From contig JAJZPC010000025.1 of NCBI GenBank assembly GCA_021811385.1, positions 1 through 33,005 on the forward strand: a DNA stretch of 33,005 nucleotides. Direction: 5' to 3'. Of the stretch, positions 1 to 8,199 are shown in pieces. The translations under genes were made by a program, and so were the position numbers. Below the pieces are notes generated by a model that saw only the letters and a list, made by a program, of their open reading frames with translations, had not been told where the DNA came from and did no database searches. Every line of letters starts with the position of its first letter. The stretch's first letter is position 1. The stretch is from Deltaproteobacteria bacterium (lineage in GTDB: Bacteria > Desulfobacterota > Desulfobulbia > Desulfobulbales > Desulfurivibrionaceae).

Positions 1-703
1 CCTTGAGGCTCTCCTCGCTTTTCTTGAGCACCGAGAGGATGTTTTCCCCCACGTTGGAGAAGGATTTGAGGAAATGCTCCATCTCCTTCTTGACCCGCAC
101 CGCTGTCTTGCTGGTCAGTTTTCTGCTCAAAAAACTGGAAAGCGCGCCCACATTGGGGGAGATGGACATCTCGTTGTCATTGAGGATGACGATGAGATCC
201 TTGTGGAGATGCCCGGCCTGATTGAGGGCCTCAAAGGCCATGCCGCCGGTCATGGAGCCGTCGCCGATCACGGCGATGCTCTTGTGGCGGTCGCCTTTCA
301 GATCCTTTGCCGTGGCAATGCCCAGGCTGGCCGAGATCGAGGTGCTGCTGTGGCCGGTGTCAAAGGCGTCATACGCGCTTTCCGCCCGTTTGGGAAAACC
401 GCTGATCCCCTGGTACTGGCGCAGGGTGTGGAATTGCTCGCGGCGGCCGGTGATCAGTTTGTGGGTGTAGGCTTGATGGCCCACGTCCCAGACCACCTTG
501 TCCTCGGGGGTATCGAAAACATAATGGATGGCCAGGGTGAGCTCGACCACCCCCAGGCAAGGGGCCAGGTGTCCGCCGGTCTGGGAAACGGTCTGGATGA
601 TCGTCTCTCTGATCTCCGCAGCCAGCGTCTCGAGTTGTTCCACGGAGAGCTTTTTGAGATCGGTCGGGGAATTGATGGTGTCCAGCAAGGGGGTATGGCT
701 CAT
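1..703 (-). CDS. dxs: 1-deoxy-D-xylulose-5-phosphate synthase, N-terminal part (runs off left edge)
   Basis: This enzyme condenses pyruvate and glyceraldehyde 3-phosphate, using thiamine diphosphate, in the first step of the MEP isoprenoid pathway in the cytoplasm. Reading the minus strand from the ATG at 703 gives [20 protein letters not shown], then [15 protein letters not shown], the [12 protein letters not shown] segment, and near residue 140 the thiamine-diphosphate motif GDGSMTGG followed by [16 protein letters not shown]. All are Dxs hallmarks. About 234 of the usual ~620-640 residues are present; the rest lies beyond base 1. A GGAGG lies 10 bases before the ATG. It is the last visible gene of xseB-ispA-dxs, starting 38 bases after ispA, so its product and that of ispA act in one pathway. 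Identity is firm. Confidence 0.96.
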   Translation of the reverse strand, partial: MSHTPLLDTINSPTDLKKLSVEQLETLAAEIRETIIQTVSQTGGHLAPCLGVVELTLAIHYVFDTPEDKVVWDVGHQAYTHKLITGRREQFHTLRQYQGISGFPKRAESAYDAFDTGHSSTSISASLGIATAKDLKGDRHKSIAVIGDGSMTGGMAFEALNQAGHLHKDLIVILNDNEMSISPNVGALSSFLSRKLTSKTAVRVKKEMEHFLKSFSNVGENILSVLKKSEESLK

Positions 704-741
704 GTGGCCTTTTCCTCCGGGGTGCCCTGGCGGGTGTCCGG

Positions 742-1632
742 TTAGTTGTTTCGTTCGTATATATACCGGGCAAGGGCGCGGAGCGGCTCGGCTTTGGCGT
801 CAAAAATCTCCAGGGCGGTCACGGCCGCATCCACAGCCTCTTTGGCCATGACCTTTGTTTTGGCAACGCCGAAAAAGGCGGGGTAGGTCGCCTTGTTGCG
901 TTGGGCGTCGGCTCCAGCGGTCTTGCCGAGATCTGTCGTGGTTCCTTCCACATCCAGCAGGTCGTCGACTATCTGGAAGGCCAAGCCGATCTGCGCGCCG
1001 TATCGGCTCAAGGCGGCAAACTGATTCTCGTCACCCTTGCCGAAGATGGCCCCTGCCTGCACCGAGGCGGTAATAAGGGCGCCGGTTTTGTAGCCATGGA
1101 TCAGTCTGAGATGCTCAAAGTCGATTGCCCTCCCTTCGGCGGCAAGATCCAGGGATTGGCCGCCCACCATGCCCACTGGGCCGATGGCCTTGGCGATGGT
1201 GTTGATCATCCTGAGCTGTGCCTCCGGGGAGATCCCCTGGAGGGCATCGGGATGGCTCATCAGTTCAAAGGCGAAGCTGAGCAGCCCGTCCCCGGCCAGA
1301 ATGGCTTCCGCTTCGCCGAACACCACATGGCAGGTCGGTTTGCCGCGCCGGAGGTCATCGTCGTCCATGGCCGGCAGATCGTCATGGATCAGGGAATAGG
1401 TATGGATGCATTCCAGGGCGCAGGCAACGGGCAACAGGGGGGCGGTGGCGGCGTGCAGGGCCTCTGCCGCGGCTAGGGCCAGGATGGGACGGATTCTCTT
1501 GCCCCCGGCGAAAAGGCTGTAGCGCATGGCCTTGATATGGTTGGCAAGAGCCCCCTCTTCAGGCAGCATATAGCGCGCCAGGGCCTGTTCGACAACCGCG
1601 CATTGTTTCGTCAGATATTTTTTAACGTCCAT
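742..1632 (-). CDS. ispA: Polyprenyl (farnesyl/geranylgeranyl) diphosphate synthase
   Basis: This short-chain trans-prenyltransferase adds isopentenyl diphosphate to allylic diphosphates to make C15 or C20 prenyl diphosphates for quinones and undecaprenyl carriers. The 296-residue length is normal. The first aspartate-rich motif is [10 protein letters not shown] (D84, D85, D90) followed by LRRGKPTCH. The second is DDLLD at 223-227, preceded by [15 protein letters not shown] (43-50) is the conserved substrate-binding segment. Product length cannot be fixed from sequence alone, so the ispA name rests on the usual neighbourhood between xseB and dxs. The start ATG at 1632 has only a weak purine stretch upstream; transcription from xseB through ispA is likely. 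Confidence 0.95.
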   Translation of the reverse strand: MDVKKYLTKQCAVVEQALARYMLPEEGALANHIKAMRYSLFAGGKRIRPILALAAAEALHAATAPLLPVACALECIHTYSLIHDDLPAMDDDDLRRGKPTCHVVFGEAEAILAGDGLLSFAFELMSHPDALQGISPEAQLRMINTIAKAIGPVGMVGGQSLDLAAEGRAIDFEHLRLIHGYKTGALITASVQAGAIFGKGDENQFAALSRYGAQIGLAFQIVDDLLDVEGTTTDLGKTAGADAQRNKATYPAFFGVAKTKVMAKEAVDAAVTALEIFDAKAEPLRALARYIYERNN

Positions 1633-1670
1633 GGCTGGGAGATTTCCGTGGGTTGCAAGCGAGACAGGGG

Positions 1671-1919
1671 CTAGGCGTCGTCTTCATCGGCAGCCGTGCC
1701 GGAAGTATTAAAGGGAACGCTGATGAGTTTGCCGTCTTTTTTCAACAGGAGATCGACTTTCTGCTGCGCTTCTTCCAGCTTGTGGTTGCACAGTTCGGCC
1801 AGCTTGATTCCCTCGTCGAATTTTTTCAGGGATTTTTCCAGGCTCAGGTCGCCGTTTTCCAGTTCCCGGGTGATCTGTTCCAGCGACTCCAGGGCTTCTT
1901 CAAAAGATTTTTTGGACAT
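1671..1919 (-). CDS. xseB: Exodeoxyribonuclease VII small subunit
   Basis: XseB is the small subunit of exonuclease VII, which degrades single-stranded DNA in both directions together with XseA. The 82 residues contain the family pattern [20 protein letters not shown] followed by [32 protein letters not shown], a helical hairpin typical of XseB. The tail is acidic (AADEDDA). A strong ribosome site, GGGAGG, lies just before the ATG at 1919. It is the first gene of the minus-strand isoprenoid operon; xseA is not adjacent. Length and pattern match the family closely. Confidence 0.95.
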   Translation of the reverse strand: MSKKSFEEALESLEQITRELENGDLSLEKSLKKFDEGIKLAELCNHKLEEAQQKVDLLLKKDGKLISVPFNTSGTAADEDDA

Positions 1920-1987
1920 GATCCCTCCCGAGGTTTCTTGTCAAAAGAATGCTCCTCGTCTGACGGCAACTATGAATGTAATCTCCT

Positions 1988-2016
1988 AAAATAAATGAAG
2001 TTGCGGTTCTGGGCAA
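1988..2016 (-). promoter_or_regulatory. Candidate sigma-70 promoter for xseB-ispA-dxs
   Basis: On the minus strand TTGCCC (2016-2011) and TATTTT (1993-1988) are separated by 17 bases. Each matches the consensus at 4 of 6 positions. It lies about 70 bases upstream of xseB in the 191-base divergent spacer shared with xerC. No clear promoter pair was found for xerC on the other strand; TATGAT and TATAAA-like boxes there lack a good -35 partner. Confidence 0.3.
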
Positions 2017-2110
2017 TGTCTTTCCAAAAAAACATGAGTATGGTAGGTTGGCTGGGCATCGTATGATCATGTCCGGCCGGTATAAAACGCTTTTTTGAAG
2101 AAAAACCTCC

Positions 2111-3028
2111 ATGCCATATTTCTTGCAGGATCTGCTCCCTCAATTCAGCCGCTGGCTTTCCGTGGAAAAGGGGTATTCCCTTAAAACCGTTGAGAGCTAT
2201 GGGCGTGATCTTGCCGAATTTACATCGTTTATTGGCCCAGATCAGGATGTGCGCCAAATCGAGCCCCGCACCGTCCGCTCCTATGTCTATGCCTTGAACG
2301 GTAAAAACAAGGGCACTTCCGTGGCCAGGAAGCTTTCCGCCCTGCGCACCTTTTTCCGCCATCTCCTCCGCGAGAAGATTATCATCCATGATCCTGTTGC
2401 GCCCATTGCCACGCCGAAACTGGAAAAGCACATGCCTGTTTTTCTCACGGTGGACGAGGTTTTCACCCTTATGGAGATGCCGGGCGATCAGGATGCCTTT
2501 ACCTTCCGTGACCGGGCGATTTTGGAGATCCTCTATTCCACCGGGGTGCGGGTTGCCGAACTTGCCGCCCTTGATCAGGAGCGCCTTGACTCGGAAGAGG
2601 GAATGCTTAGGGTTACCGGCAAGGGCAACCGGGAACGGTTGGTGCCGGTGGGTACTCCCGCCCTGGAAGCGCTGAGCCGATATCTGCCCCAGCGGACCCT
2701 GTTGATCCGCGAACGGATCGGTCGCGGGGATCCGCCGGAAAACAAGGCGATTTTTCTCAACCACCGTGGGCTGCGCCTCACCACCCGCAGCATCGAACGG
2801 CTGGTGAAATTCTATGCCCTGCGGGCCGGGATCGCCGCCCGGGTAACGCCCCATGCCCTGCGCCATTCCTTTGCCACCCATCTTCTGGAAATGGGGGCGG
2901 ATCTGCGCACGGTGCAGGAGTTGCTGGGGCATGTCAGCCTGTCAACCACCCAGCGGTACACCCATTTGAACATGGATCATCTGAACGAGGTCTATGACCG
3001 GGCCCATCCCAAGGCGCGAATGGGATAG
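2111..3028 (+). CDS. xerC: Tyrosine recombinase XerC (chromosome dimer resolution)
   Basis: XerC cuts and rejoins DNA at dif sites with XerD to resolve chromosome dimers at division. The N-terminal SAM-like DNA-binding domain spans about residues 5-90 and the catalytic domain 110-300. The whole catalytic set is visible: R147 (TGVRVAEL), K171 (GKGNRER), H248 and R251 (HALRHSFATH), H274 (LLGHVSLSTTQ) and nucleophile Y283 (RYTHLNMDHL). Length is 305, usual for the family. XerC is preferred over XerD because it stands directly before hslVU, the same order as the codV-clpQ-clpY type cluster. The gap to hslV is under 50 bases, so co-transcription is likely. Confidence 0.93.
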   Translation: MPYFLQDLLPQFSRWLSVEKGYSLKTVESYGRDLAEFTSFIGPDQDVRQIEPRTVRSYVYALNGKNKGTSVARKLSALRTFFRHLLREKIIIHDPVAPIATPKLEKHMPVFLTVDEVFTLMEMPGDQDAFTFRDRAILEILYSTGVRVAELAALDQERLDSEEGMLRVTGKGNRERLVPVGTPALEALSRYLPQRTLLIRERIGRGDPPENKAIFLNHRGLRLTTRSIERLVKFYALRAGIAARVTPHALRHSFATHLLEMGADLRTVQELLGHVSLSTTQRYTHLNMDHLNEVYDRAHPKARMG

Positions 3029-3075
3029 GGGGCGAGGTCAAAGGCTAAAGGAGAAAGGTTTTGGAGGAGCAAACT

Positions 3076-3615
3076 GTGAAAATCAGATCGACCACAATCA
3101 TTGCCGTCCGGCACAGGGGTGAAGTGGCCCTGGCCGGGGACGGCCAGGTATCGCTGGGCAACACCATCATGAAGCATGAGGCGCGCAAGGTCCGCCGCCT
3201 GTATGAAGGCAAGGTCATTACCGGCTTTGCCGGGTCCACGGCCGATGCCTTTACCCTGTTCGACCGGCTGGAGCAGAAGCTTGAGCAGTACGACGGCAAT
3301 CTGATGCGGGCGGCGGTGGAGCTGGCCAAGGACTGGCGCACGGATAAGATGCTCCGCAAGCTGGAGGCCTTTCTGGTGGCGGTGGATAAGAATCATTCCC
3401 TGCTTCTTTCCGGCACCGGCGACGTGATCGAGCCGGACGACGGCATCCTGGCCATCGGCTCGGGCGGGCCGTACGCCCAGGCCGCAGCCAAGGGTCTGGT
3501 GGCGCACAGCGAGCTTTCCGCCGAGGAGATCTGCCGGGAGGCAATGCGGATCGCCGCCTCCATCTGCGTCTTTACCAATGACCGTATTGTTGTAGAAAAG
3601 ATGGCGGCTGAATAA
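3076..3615 (+). CDS. hslV: ATP-dependent protease HslV, peptidase subunit
   Basis: HslV forms the double hexameric threonine-protease core that degrades proteins unfolded by HslU. The frame stays open from a TTG at 3061, but a strong GGAGGAG (3063-3069) sits six bases before the GTG at 3076, so GTG is taken as start. The product then begins [13 protein letters not shown], and the catalytic N-terminal threonine would be Thr6, exposed after removal of a five-residue propeptide. Conserved blocks follow: [53 protein letters not shown], and [15 protein letters not shown]. It is 18 bases ahead of hslU. Confidence 0.97.
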   Translation: MKIRSTTIIAVRHRGEVALAGDGQVSLGNTIMKHEARKVRRLYEGKVITGFAGSTADAFTLFDRLEQKLEQYDGNLMRAAVELAKDWRTDKMLRKLEAFLVAVDKNHSLLLSGTGDVIEPDDGILAIGSGGPYAQAAAKGLVAHSELSAEEICREAMRIAASICVFTNDRIVVEKMAAE

Positions 3616-3633
3616 AATAAGGAAGATTTCGAG

Positions 3634-5025
3634 ATGGAACCCATGAACACCCTGACCCCCAGGCAAACCGTGGCCGAACTGGACCGCTACATCATCGGCC
3701 AGGACGCGGCCAAGAAATCCGTGGCCATTGCCCTGCGCAACCGCTGGCGGCGCCAGCAGGTGCCTCTGCCCCTGCGCGAGGAGATTGCACCCAAGAACAT
3801 CATCATGATCGGTCCCACCGGGGTGGGGAAAACCGAGATCGCCCGCCGGTTGGCCAGCTTGGCCCAATCGCCCTTTCTCAAGGTGGAGGCCTCCAAGTTC
3901 ACCGAGGTTGGCTATGTGGGGAGGGATGTGGAGTCCATGATCCGCGATCTACTCGATCTGGCCATCAACATGGTACGCGAGGAAGCGCGGGAGCAGGTGA
4001 CGCACAAGGCGGCGGAGCAGGCCCAAGAGCGGATGCTCGACCTGCTGGTGCCGCCGCGCCCGGCCCCCTTGGGCCAGGTTACGCCCATGGCGAAAAGAAG
4101 CGAAGATGGAGCGAGGGCAGGGGAGCCGGTTGATTCCACCAGGGAAAAGTTCCGGCAGATGCTTAAAGATGGCAAGCTCGACGGGCGGCAGGTGGAGATG
4201 GAGCTCGACCAGGCCGCACCAATGCCCATGCTCGAGATCCTTTCCCACGGGGGCAGCGGCCTGGACGACATGGAATCCGGGCTCAAGGATGTGTTCGGCA
4301 AGATGTTTCCCAAGAAAACCCAGCGCCAGCAGATGCTGGTAAAAGACGCCATGGAGGTGCTCAAGAAACGGGAGGCCGAACGGCTGATCGACATGGAGAG
4401 CGTCACCCGGCTGGCCATCCAGCGCACCGAGCAGTCCGGGATCATCTTTCTCGATGAGATCGACAAGATCGCCTCGCGGCAGGGTGGCTCAGGCCACGGG
4501 CCCGAGGTTTCCCGCGAGGGGGTGCAGCGCGACCTGCTGCCCATTGTCGAGGGCTCCACCGTGACCACCAAGCACGGCATGGTCAAGACCGACCATATCC
4601 TTTTCATCGCCAGCGGCGCCTTTCATCTCTGCAAACCCTCGGATCTGGTGCCGGAGCTGCAGGGGCGCTTCCCCATCCGGGTTGAGCTCAATGCCCTGGG
4701 GGAGGAGGAATTCTACCGGATCCTCACCGAACCGCAGAACGCCCTGATCAAACAGTACATCGCCCTCATGGCCACCGAAGGGATCGCCCTGGAGTTTGCC
4801 GAGGACGCCATCCGGGGTATGGCCAGAATCGCCGCCACGGTGAACCGGAAAACCGAGAACATCGGGGCCAGGCGGCTGCATACCATCATGGAGCGGCTGC
4901 TGGAGGAACTCTCCTTTGACGCCACCGACCGGGAGGAGAAGAAATTTCTCGTTACCGCCGAGTATGTGAAAAAGCAGTTGCAGGATATCTCGGAAGACGA
5001 GGATCTGAGCCGGTTTATTTTATAA
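3634..5025 (+). CDS. hslU: ATP-dependent protease ATPase subunit HslU
   Basis: HslU is the AAA+ unfoldase that feeds substrates to HslV. At 463 residues it is full length. The Walker A motif is GPTGVGKT (60-67), the pore loop GYVGRD (93-98), and Walker [13 protein letters not shown]. The insertion (I) domain occupies roughly residues 110-240. Sensor and arginine-finger region is seen in [15 protein letters not shown]. The C-terminus EDLSRFIL is the tail that docks into HslV. The ATG at 3634 follows an AAGGAAG; a second ATG three codons later is too far from it. It ends just before a palindromic element that may act as the operon's terminator. Confidence 0.97.
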   Translation: MEPMNTLTPRQTVAELDRYIIGQDAAKKSVAIALRNRWRRQQVPLPLREEIAPKNIIMIGPTGVGKTEIARRLASLAQSPFLKVEASKFTEVGYVGRDVESMIRDLLDLAINMVREEAREQVTHKAAEQAQERMLDLLVPPRPAPLGQVTPMAKRSEDGARAGEPVDSTREKFRQMLKDGKLDGRQVEMELDQAAPMPMLEILSHGGSGLDDMESGLKDVFGKMFPKKTQRQQMLVKDAMEVLKKREAERLIDMESVTRLAIQRTEQSGIIFLDEIDKIASRQGGSGHGPEVSREGVQRDLLPIVEGSTVTTKHGMVKTDHILFIASGAFHLCKPSDLVPELQGRFPIRVELNALGEEEFYRILTEPQNALIKQYIALMATEGIALEFAEDAIRGMARIAATVNRKTENIGARRLHTIMERLLEELSFDATDREEKKFLVTAEYVKKQLQDISEDEDLSRFIL

Positions 5026-5029
5026 GCTG

Positions 5030-5137
5030 TGTAACTGTCCAGCAGCACCGCATCTGCTTTGTCATCGGCCTGCTCATGTGCAATAGCACACTTCGCAGTC
5101 CTCTTTCGCGCATCCGCGGCACTGCTGGACAGTTACA
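5030..5137. repeat. Palindromic intergenic element with 16 bp perfect inverted ends
   Basis: Just after hslU, TGTAACTGTCCAGCAG (5030-5045) is matched exactly by its inverse complement at 5122-5137. The pairing continues imperfectly inward (CACCGC against GCGGCA). Inside is a second small hairpin, TGTGC-AATA-GCACA, near 5077-5090. The outer ends are 76 bases apart. A T-rich run follows from 5148. No clear target-site duplication is visible. It may be a MITE-like or REP-like element, or a bidirectional transcript end. There is one copy in this window. Confidence 0.75.
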
Positions 5138-5175
5138 AGTCGGATAGTTTTTTCTTTTTTTTATAGGCGACCAAG

Positions 5176-5694
5176 ATGATTGAACACGATTTGAAATACT
5201 GTCCGAAATGCCGGGACGAGTACCGGGCGGAAGCGGAAACCTGCGCGACCTGCGCCATTGCCCTTGTCTGGGGGACGGAGTTGGTTGTCATGGAAAGCAA
5301 TAATGGCGCTTCCCGGCGGAACCGGAAAGGACCGTTGACCCCCGACGACCAGCTGGTCGTTGTTTTTCAGGGAGCGCTTGGCGACCTCAAACATCTCAAG
5401 GATCTGCTTGAGGCGGAACAGATCGGCACCATGATCAGCAAGGAGGGTGGGGGGTGCGCCAGCGGCGGCTGCGCCCCCAAGTTTCAGCTCCAGGTCCGGC
5501 AGGAAGAGGTGCGGGATGCCTTGGAGGTGCTTGCCGAAGAGCATCGCCGGGCAACCGCCCTGGCCGAGCACGACGATACCCATGCCGGAGCGGTTTTCAA
5601 CCCCGAGGCCGGGGAGGCGGTGTGTCCGGCCTGCGGCTTTGCCTTTGCCACCACCACCACGACCTGCCCGGACTGCGGGCTCTGTTTCGGCTGA
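5176..5694 (+). CDS. Zinc-ribbon protein with a DUF2007-like central domain
   Basis: The 172-residue protein has two paired-cysteine ribbons, one at each end: CPKC and CATC at residues 9-26, and CPAC with CPDC near 152-169. Between them the segment LGDLKHLKDLLEAEQIGTMI through FQLQVRQEEVRDALEVLAEE resembles the small alpha/beta DUF2007 domain (a putative signal-transducing fold), interrupted by a glycine-cysteine loop, GGGCASGGCAPK. There is no signal peptide, so it is probably cytoplasmic. Function is unknown. Its stop lies only eight bases before hsdM, so read-through into the restriction operon is possible, but it looks like host DNA rather than part of the defence system. Confidence 0.75.
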   Translation: MIEHDLKYCPKCRDEYRAEAETCATCAIALVWGTELVVMESNNGASRRNRKGPLTPDDQLVVVFQGALGDLKHLKDLLEAEQIGTMISKEGGGCASGGCAPKFQLQVRQEEVRDALEVLAEEHRRATALAEHDDTHAGAVFNPEAGEAVCPACGFAFATTTTTCPDCGLCFG

Positions 5695-5702
5695 GCTGAA
5701 CG

Positions 5703-8102
5703 ATGGCGCTCAAAAAATCCCAACTCTATGGCTCGCTCTGGCAGTCCTGCGACGAGCTGCGCGGCGGCATGGACGCCAGCCAGTACAAGGATTATGTCCT
5801 CGTTCTCCTGTTCATCAAGTACGTCAGCGACAAGTACGCAGGCCAGCCCTATGCGCCCATCACCATTCCCGATGGGGCGAGCTTCAAGGACATGGTTGCG
5901 CTCAAGGGCAAGCCGGACATCGGCGACCAGATCAACAAGAAGATTATCGGACCGCTGGCCAATGCCAACAAGCTCTCCGATCTGCCGGACTTCAACGAAG
6001 CCGGCAAGCTCGGCACCGGCAAGGAGATGGTGGAGCGGCTTACCAACCTCATCGCCATCTTCGAGAACAAGGCGCTGGATTTCTCCAAGAACCGGGCCGA
6101 CGGCGACGATATCCTGGGGGATGCCTACGAATACTTGATGCGCCACTTCGCCACCGAGAGCGGCAAGAGCAAGGGCCAGTTCTACACCCCCGCCGAGGTC
6201 AGCCGGATCATGGCGCAGATTGTCGGCATCCGCGAGGCCAGGACCAGCGCCGCCACCACGGTGTATGATCCTACCTGCGGCTCCGGCTCGCTGCTCTTGA
6301 AAGTGGGCGATGAGGCCGGCACCGCCGTCACCCTTTACGGCCAGGAGAAAGACGCCGCCACCAGCGGTTTGGCCCGCATGAACATGATCCTGCACAACAA
6401 CCCCACCGCGCTCATCGTGCAGGGAAACACCCTGTCCGATCCCAAGTTCAAGGAAGGCGATACCCTCAAAACCTTCGATTACGCAGTGGCCAATCCGCCT
6501 TTTTCCGACAAGCGCTGGTCCACCGGCCTCGACCCGCTGCACGACCCCTACCAGCGCTTCCAGTCCTTCGGCACGCCGCCGGCCAAGCAGGGCGATTACG
6601 CCTACTTGCTGCATATCGTCCGCTCGCTCAAATCCACCGGCAAGGGCGCGTGCATTCTGCCGCACGGCGTGCTGTTTCGCGGCAATGCCGAGGGTGACAT
6701 CCGCAAAAACCTCATCCGCAAGGGCTACATCAAGGGGATCATCGGTCTGCCCGCCAACCTATTTTACGGCACCGGCATTCCCGCCTGCATCGTGGTCATC
6801 GACAAGGAAGAGGCCGCCGCCCGCAAGGGCATCTTCATGATCGACGCCAGTAACGGCTTCATGAAGGATGGCCCCAAGAACCGGTTGCGCAGCATGGACA
6901 TCCACAAGATCGTGGACATCTTCACCCGGCAGTGCGACACGCCCCGTTATGCGCGCATGGTCTCGTTTGCCGAGATCGAAAGGAACGGGTTCAACCTCAA
7001 CCTGCCGCGCTACATCGACAGCCAGACGGTCGAGGATGTGCAGGATATCGAAGGCCACCTGCAGGGCGGCATCCCCGTGGCCGATGTCGATGCCCTGGCG
7101 CGCTACTGGACCGTCTGCCCCCAGCTCCGGCACTCCCTGTTCAAGGATGGCCGCCCCGGCTATGTGGAGCTGGGGGTGGAGAAATCGGCCATCAAGCCCG
7201 CCATCTACGAGCACCCCGAGTTCGCCGCATTCATCCAGGGCATGAACACCCACTTCGCCGCCTGGCGCCGGACGAGCGCCGCCACGCTCAAGGCGTTGCA
7301 AGCCGGCTGCCACCCCAAGGAGATCATCGTCGCGCTCTCCGAAGAGTTGCTGGCCCATTACGCGGACAAGCCGCTCATCGACAAATACGACGTTTATCAG
7401 CACCTCATGGACTATTGGGCCGAGACCATGCAGGACGATTGCTACCTGATCGGTGCCGACGGCTGGAAGGCCGAGACCTCGCGTATCGTCGAGACCGATA
7501 AGAAGGGCAAGGAAAAGGACAAGGGCTGGGCCTGCGACCTGATCCCCAAGCCTCTTGTCGTCGCCCGCTACTACGCCAAGGAGCAGGGTGCCATTGACCG
7601 GCTCGGTGCCGAGTTGGAAAGTGTCGTCGCCAAGCTCGCCGAGCTGGAGGAGGAGCATGGCGGCGAGGAGGGCGCCTTTGCCGAACTGGACAAGGTGAAC
7701 AAGGCCAACGTCGCCACCAGGCTCAAGGAGATAAAAGGCGACAAGGAAGCCAAGGATGAAGCCGGTGTGCTCAATGAATGGCTCAAGCGCAACACCGAGG
7801 AGGCGAACCTCAAGAAGAAGTTGAAGGAAGCCGAAGCCGCGCTCGATGCCTTGACTTACGCGTACTATCCCAAACTCACCGAGGCCGAAATCAAGGCGCT
7901 GGTGGTGGACGACAAATGGCTCGGTGCGCTGGATCGGGATATCCACGGCGAGATGGACCGCATCAGTCAGGCCCTCACCCAGCGGGTGAAGGATTTGGCC
8001 GAACGCTACGAAACCCCGCTGCCGCAACTCACCAGCCGGGTGGCCGAGCTGGAGGTCAAGGTGAACCGCCACCTGGTAAGGATGGGCTTCGCATGGGAGT
8101 AA
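5703..8102 (+). CDS. hsdM: Type I restriction-modification methyltransferase subunit HsdM, with long C-terminal extension
   Basis: HsdM makes N6-methyladenine at the sequence chosen by HsdS and is also needed for cleavage by HsdR. Residues about 9-150 form the helical HsdM N-terminal domain (LYGSLWQSCDELRGGMDASQ). The methyltransferase core follows, with GQFYTPAEVSRIM, SAM-binding motif I DPTCGSGSLL (189-198), and catalytic NPPF (264-267). At 799 residues it is far longer than the ~500-residue classical HsdM. Residues 450-640 are helical, and 640-799 are rich in Glu, Lys, Ala and Leu and look like coiled coil, a place where S-subunit contacts normally lie. It is the first gene of the island, with no strong ribosome site ahead. 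Confidence 0.95.
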   Translation: MALKKSQLYGSLWQSCDELRGGMDASQYKDYVLVLLFIKYVSDKYAGQPYAPITIPDGASFKDMVALKGKPDIGDQINKKIIGPLANANKLSDLPDFNEAGKLGTGKEMVERLTNLIAIFENKALDFSKNRADGDDILGDAYEYLMRHFATESGKSKGQFYTPAEVSRIMAQIVGIREARTSAATTVYDPTCGSGSLLLKVGDEAGTAVTLYGQEKDAATSGLARMNMILHNNPTALIVQGNTLSDPKFKEGDTLKTFDYAVANPPFSDKRWSTGLDPLHDPYQRFQSFGTPPAKQGDYAYLLHIVRSLKSTGKGACILPHGVLFRGNAEGDIRKNLIRKGYIKGIIGLPANLFYGTGIPACIVVIDKEEAAARKGIFMIDASNGFMKDGPKNRLRSMDIHKIVDIFTRQCDTPRYARMVSFAEIERNGFNLNLPRYIDSQTVEDVQDIEGHLQGGIPVADVDALARYWTVCPQLRHSLFKDGRPGYVELGVEKSAIKPAIYEHPEFAAFIQGMNTHFAAWRRTSAATLKALQAGCHPKEIIVALSEELLAHYADKPLIDKYDVYQHLMDYWAETMQDDCYLIGADGWKAETSRIVETDKKGKEKDKGWACDLIPKPLVVARYYAKEQGAIDRLGAELESVVAKLAELEEEHGGEEGAFAELDKVNKANVATRLKEIKGDKEAKDEAGVLNEWLKRNTEEANLKKKLKEAEAALDALTYAYYPKLTEAEIKALVVDDKWLGALDRDIHGEMDRISQALTQRVKDLAERYETPLPQLTSRVAELEVKVNRHLVRMGFAWE

Positions 8103-8116
8103 CCGCAAGGTCTGCT

Positions 8117-8146
8117 TGACTATTCATCCATCGAGATGTTATTAAA
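8117..8146 (+). promoter_or_regulatory. Candidate internal promoter ahead of fic
   Basis: TTGACT (8117-8122) and TATTAA (8141-8146) are 18 bases apart in the AT-rich 97-base gap between hsdM and fic. This is the only sizeable gap in the restriction operon. If real, it would let fic-hsdS-hsdR be expressed apart from hsdM. Confidence 0.35.
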
Positions 8147-8165
8147 GAAACTGGCAGATATTTTT

Positions 8166-8184
8166 AATAAGCAAAATTCTTATT
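8166..8184. promoter_or_regulatory. Small inverted repeat between candidate promoter and fic start
   Basis: AATAAG (8166-8171) and CTTATT (8179-8184) form a perfect 6-base inverted repeat with a 7-base spacer, 16 bases before the fic ATG and downstream of the candidate -10 box. It could be an operator, perhaps for the winged-helix end of Fic itself, or chance in an AT-rich stretch. Confidence 0.25.
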
Positions 8185-8199
8185 CAAGGATCGCACCGT

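Noticed and set aside
74-745. Plus-strand frames over the first 750 bases
   Set aside because: The minus strand encodes an unmistakable Dxs N-terminus; the plus frames are shadows.
1970-2932. A 320-codon minus-strand frame opposite xerC
   Set aside because: XerC on the plus strand has all catalytic residues; the minus frame has no motif and would overlap the xseB promoter region.
5148-5163. T-rich stretch as a clear intrinsic terminator of hslU
   Set aside because: The T-run is about 11 bases away from the palindrome's end and interrupted, so it does not form a standard hairpin-plus-T terminator.
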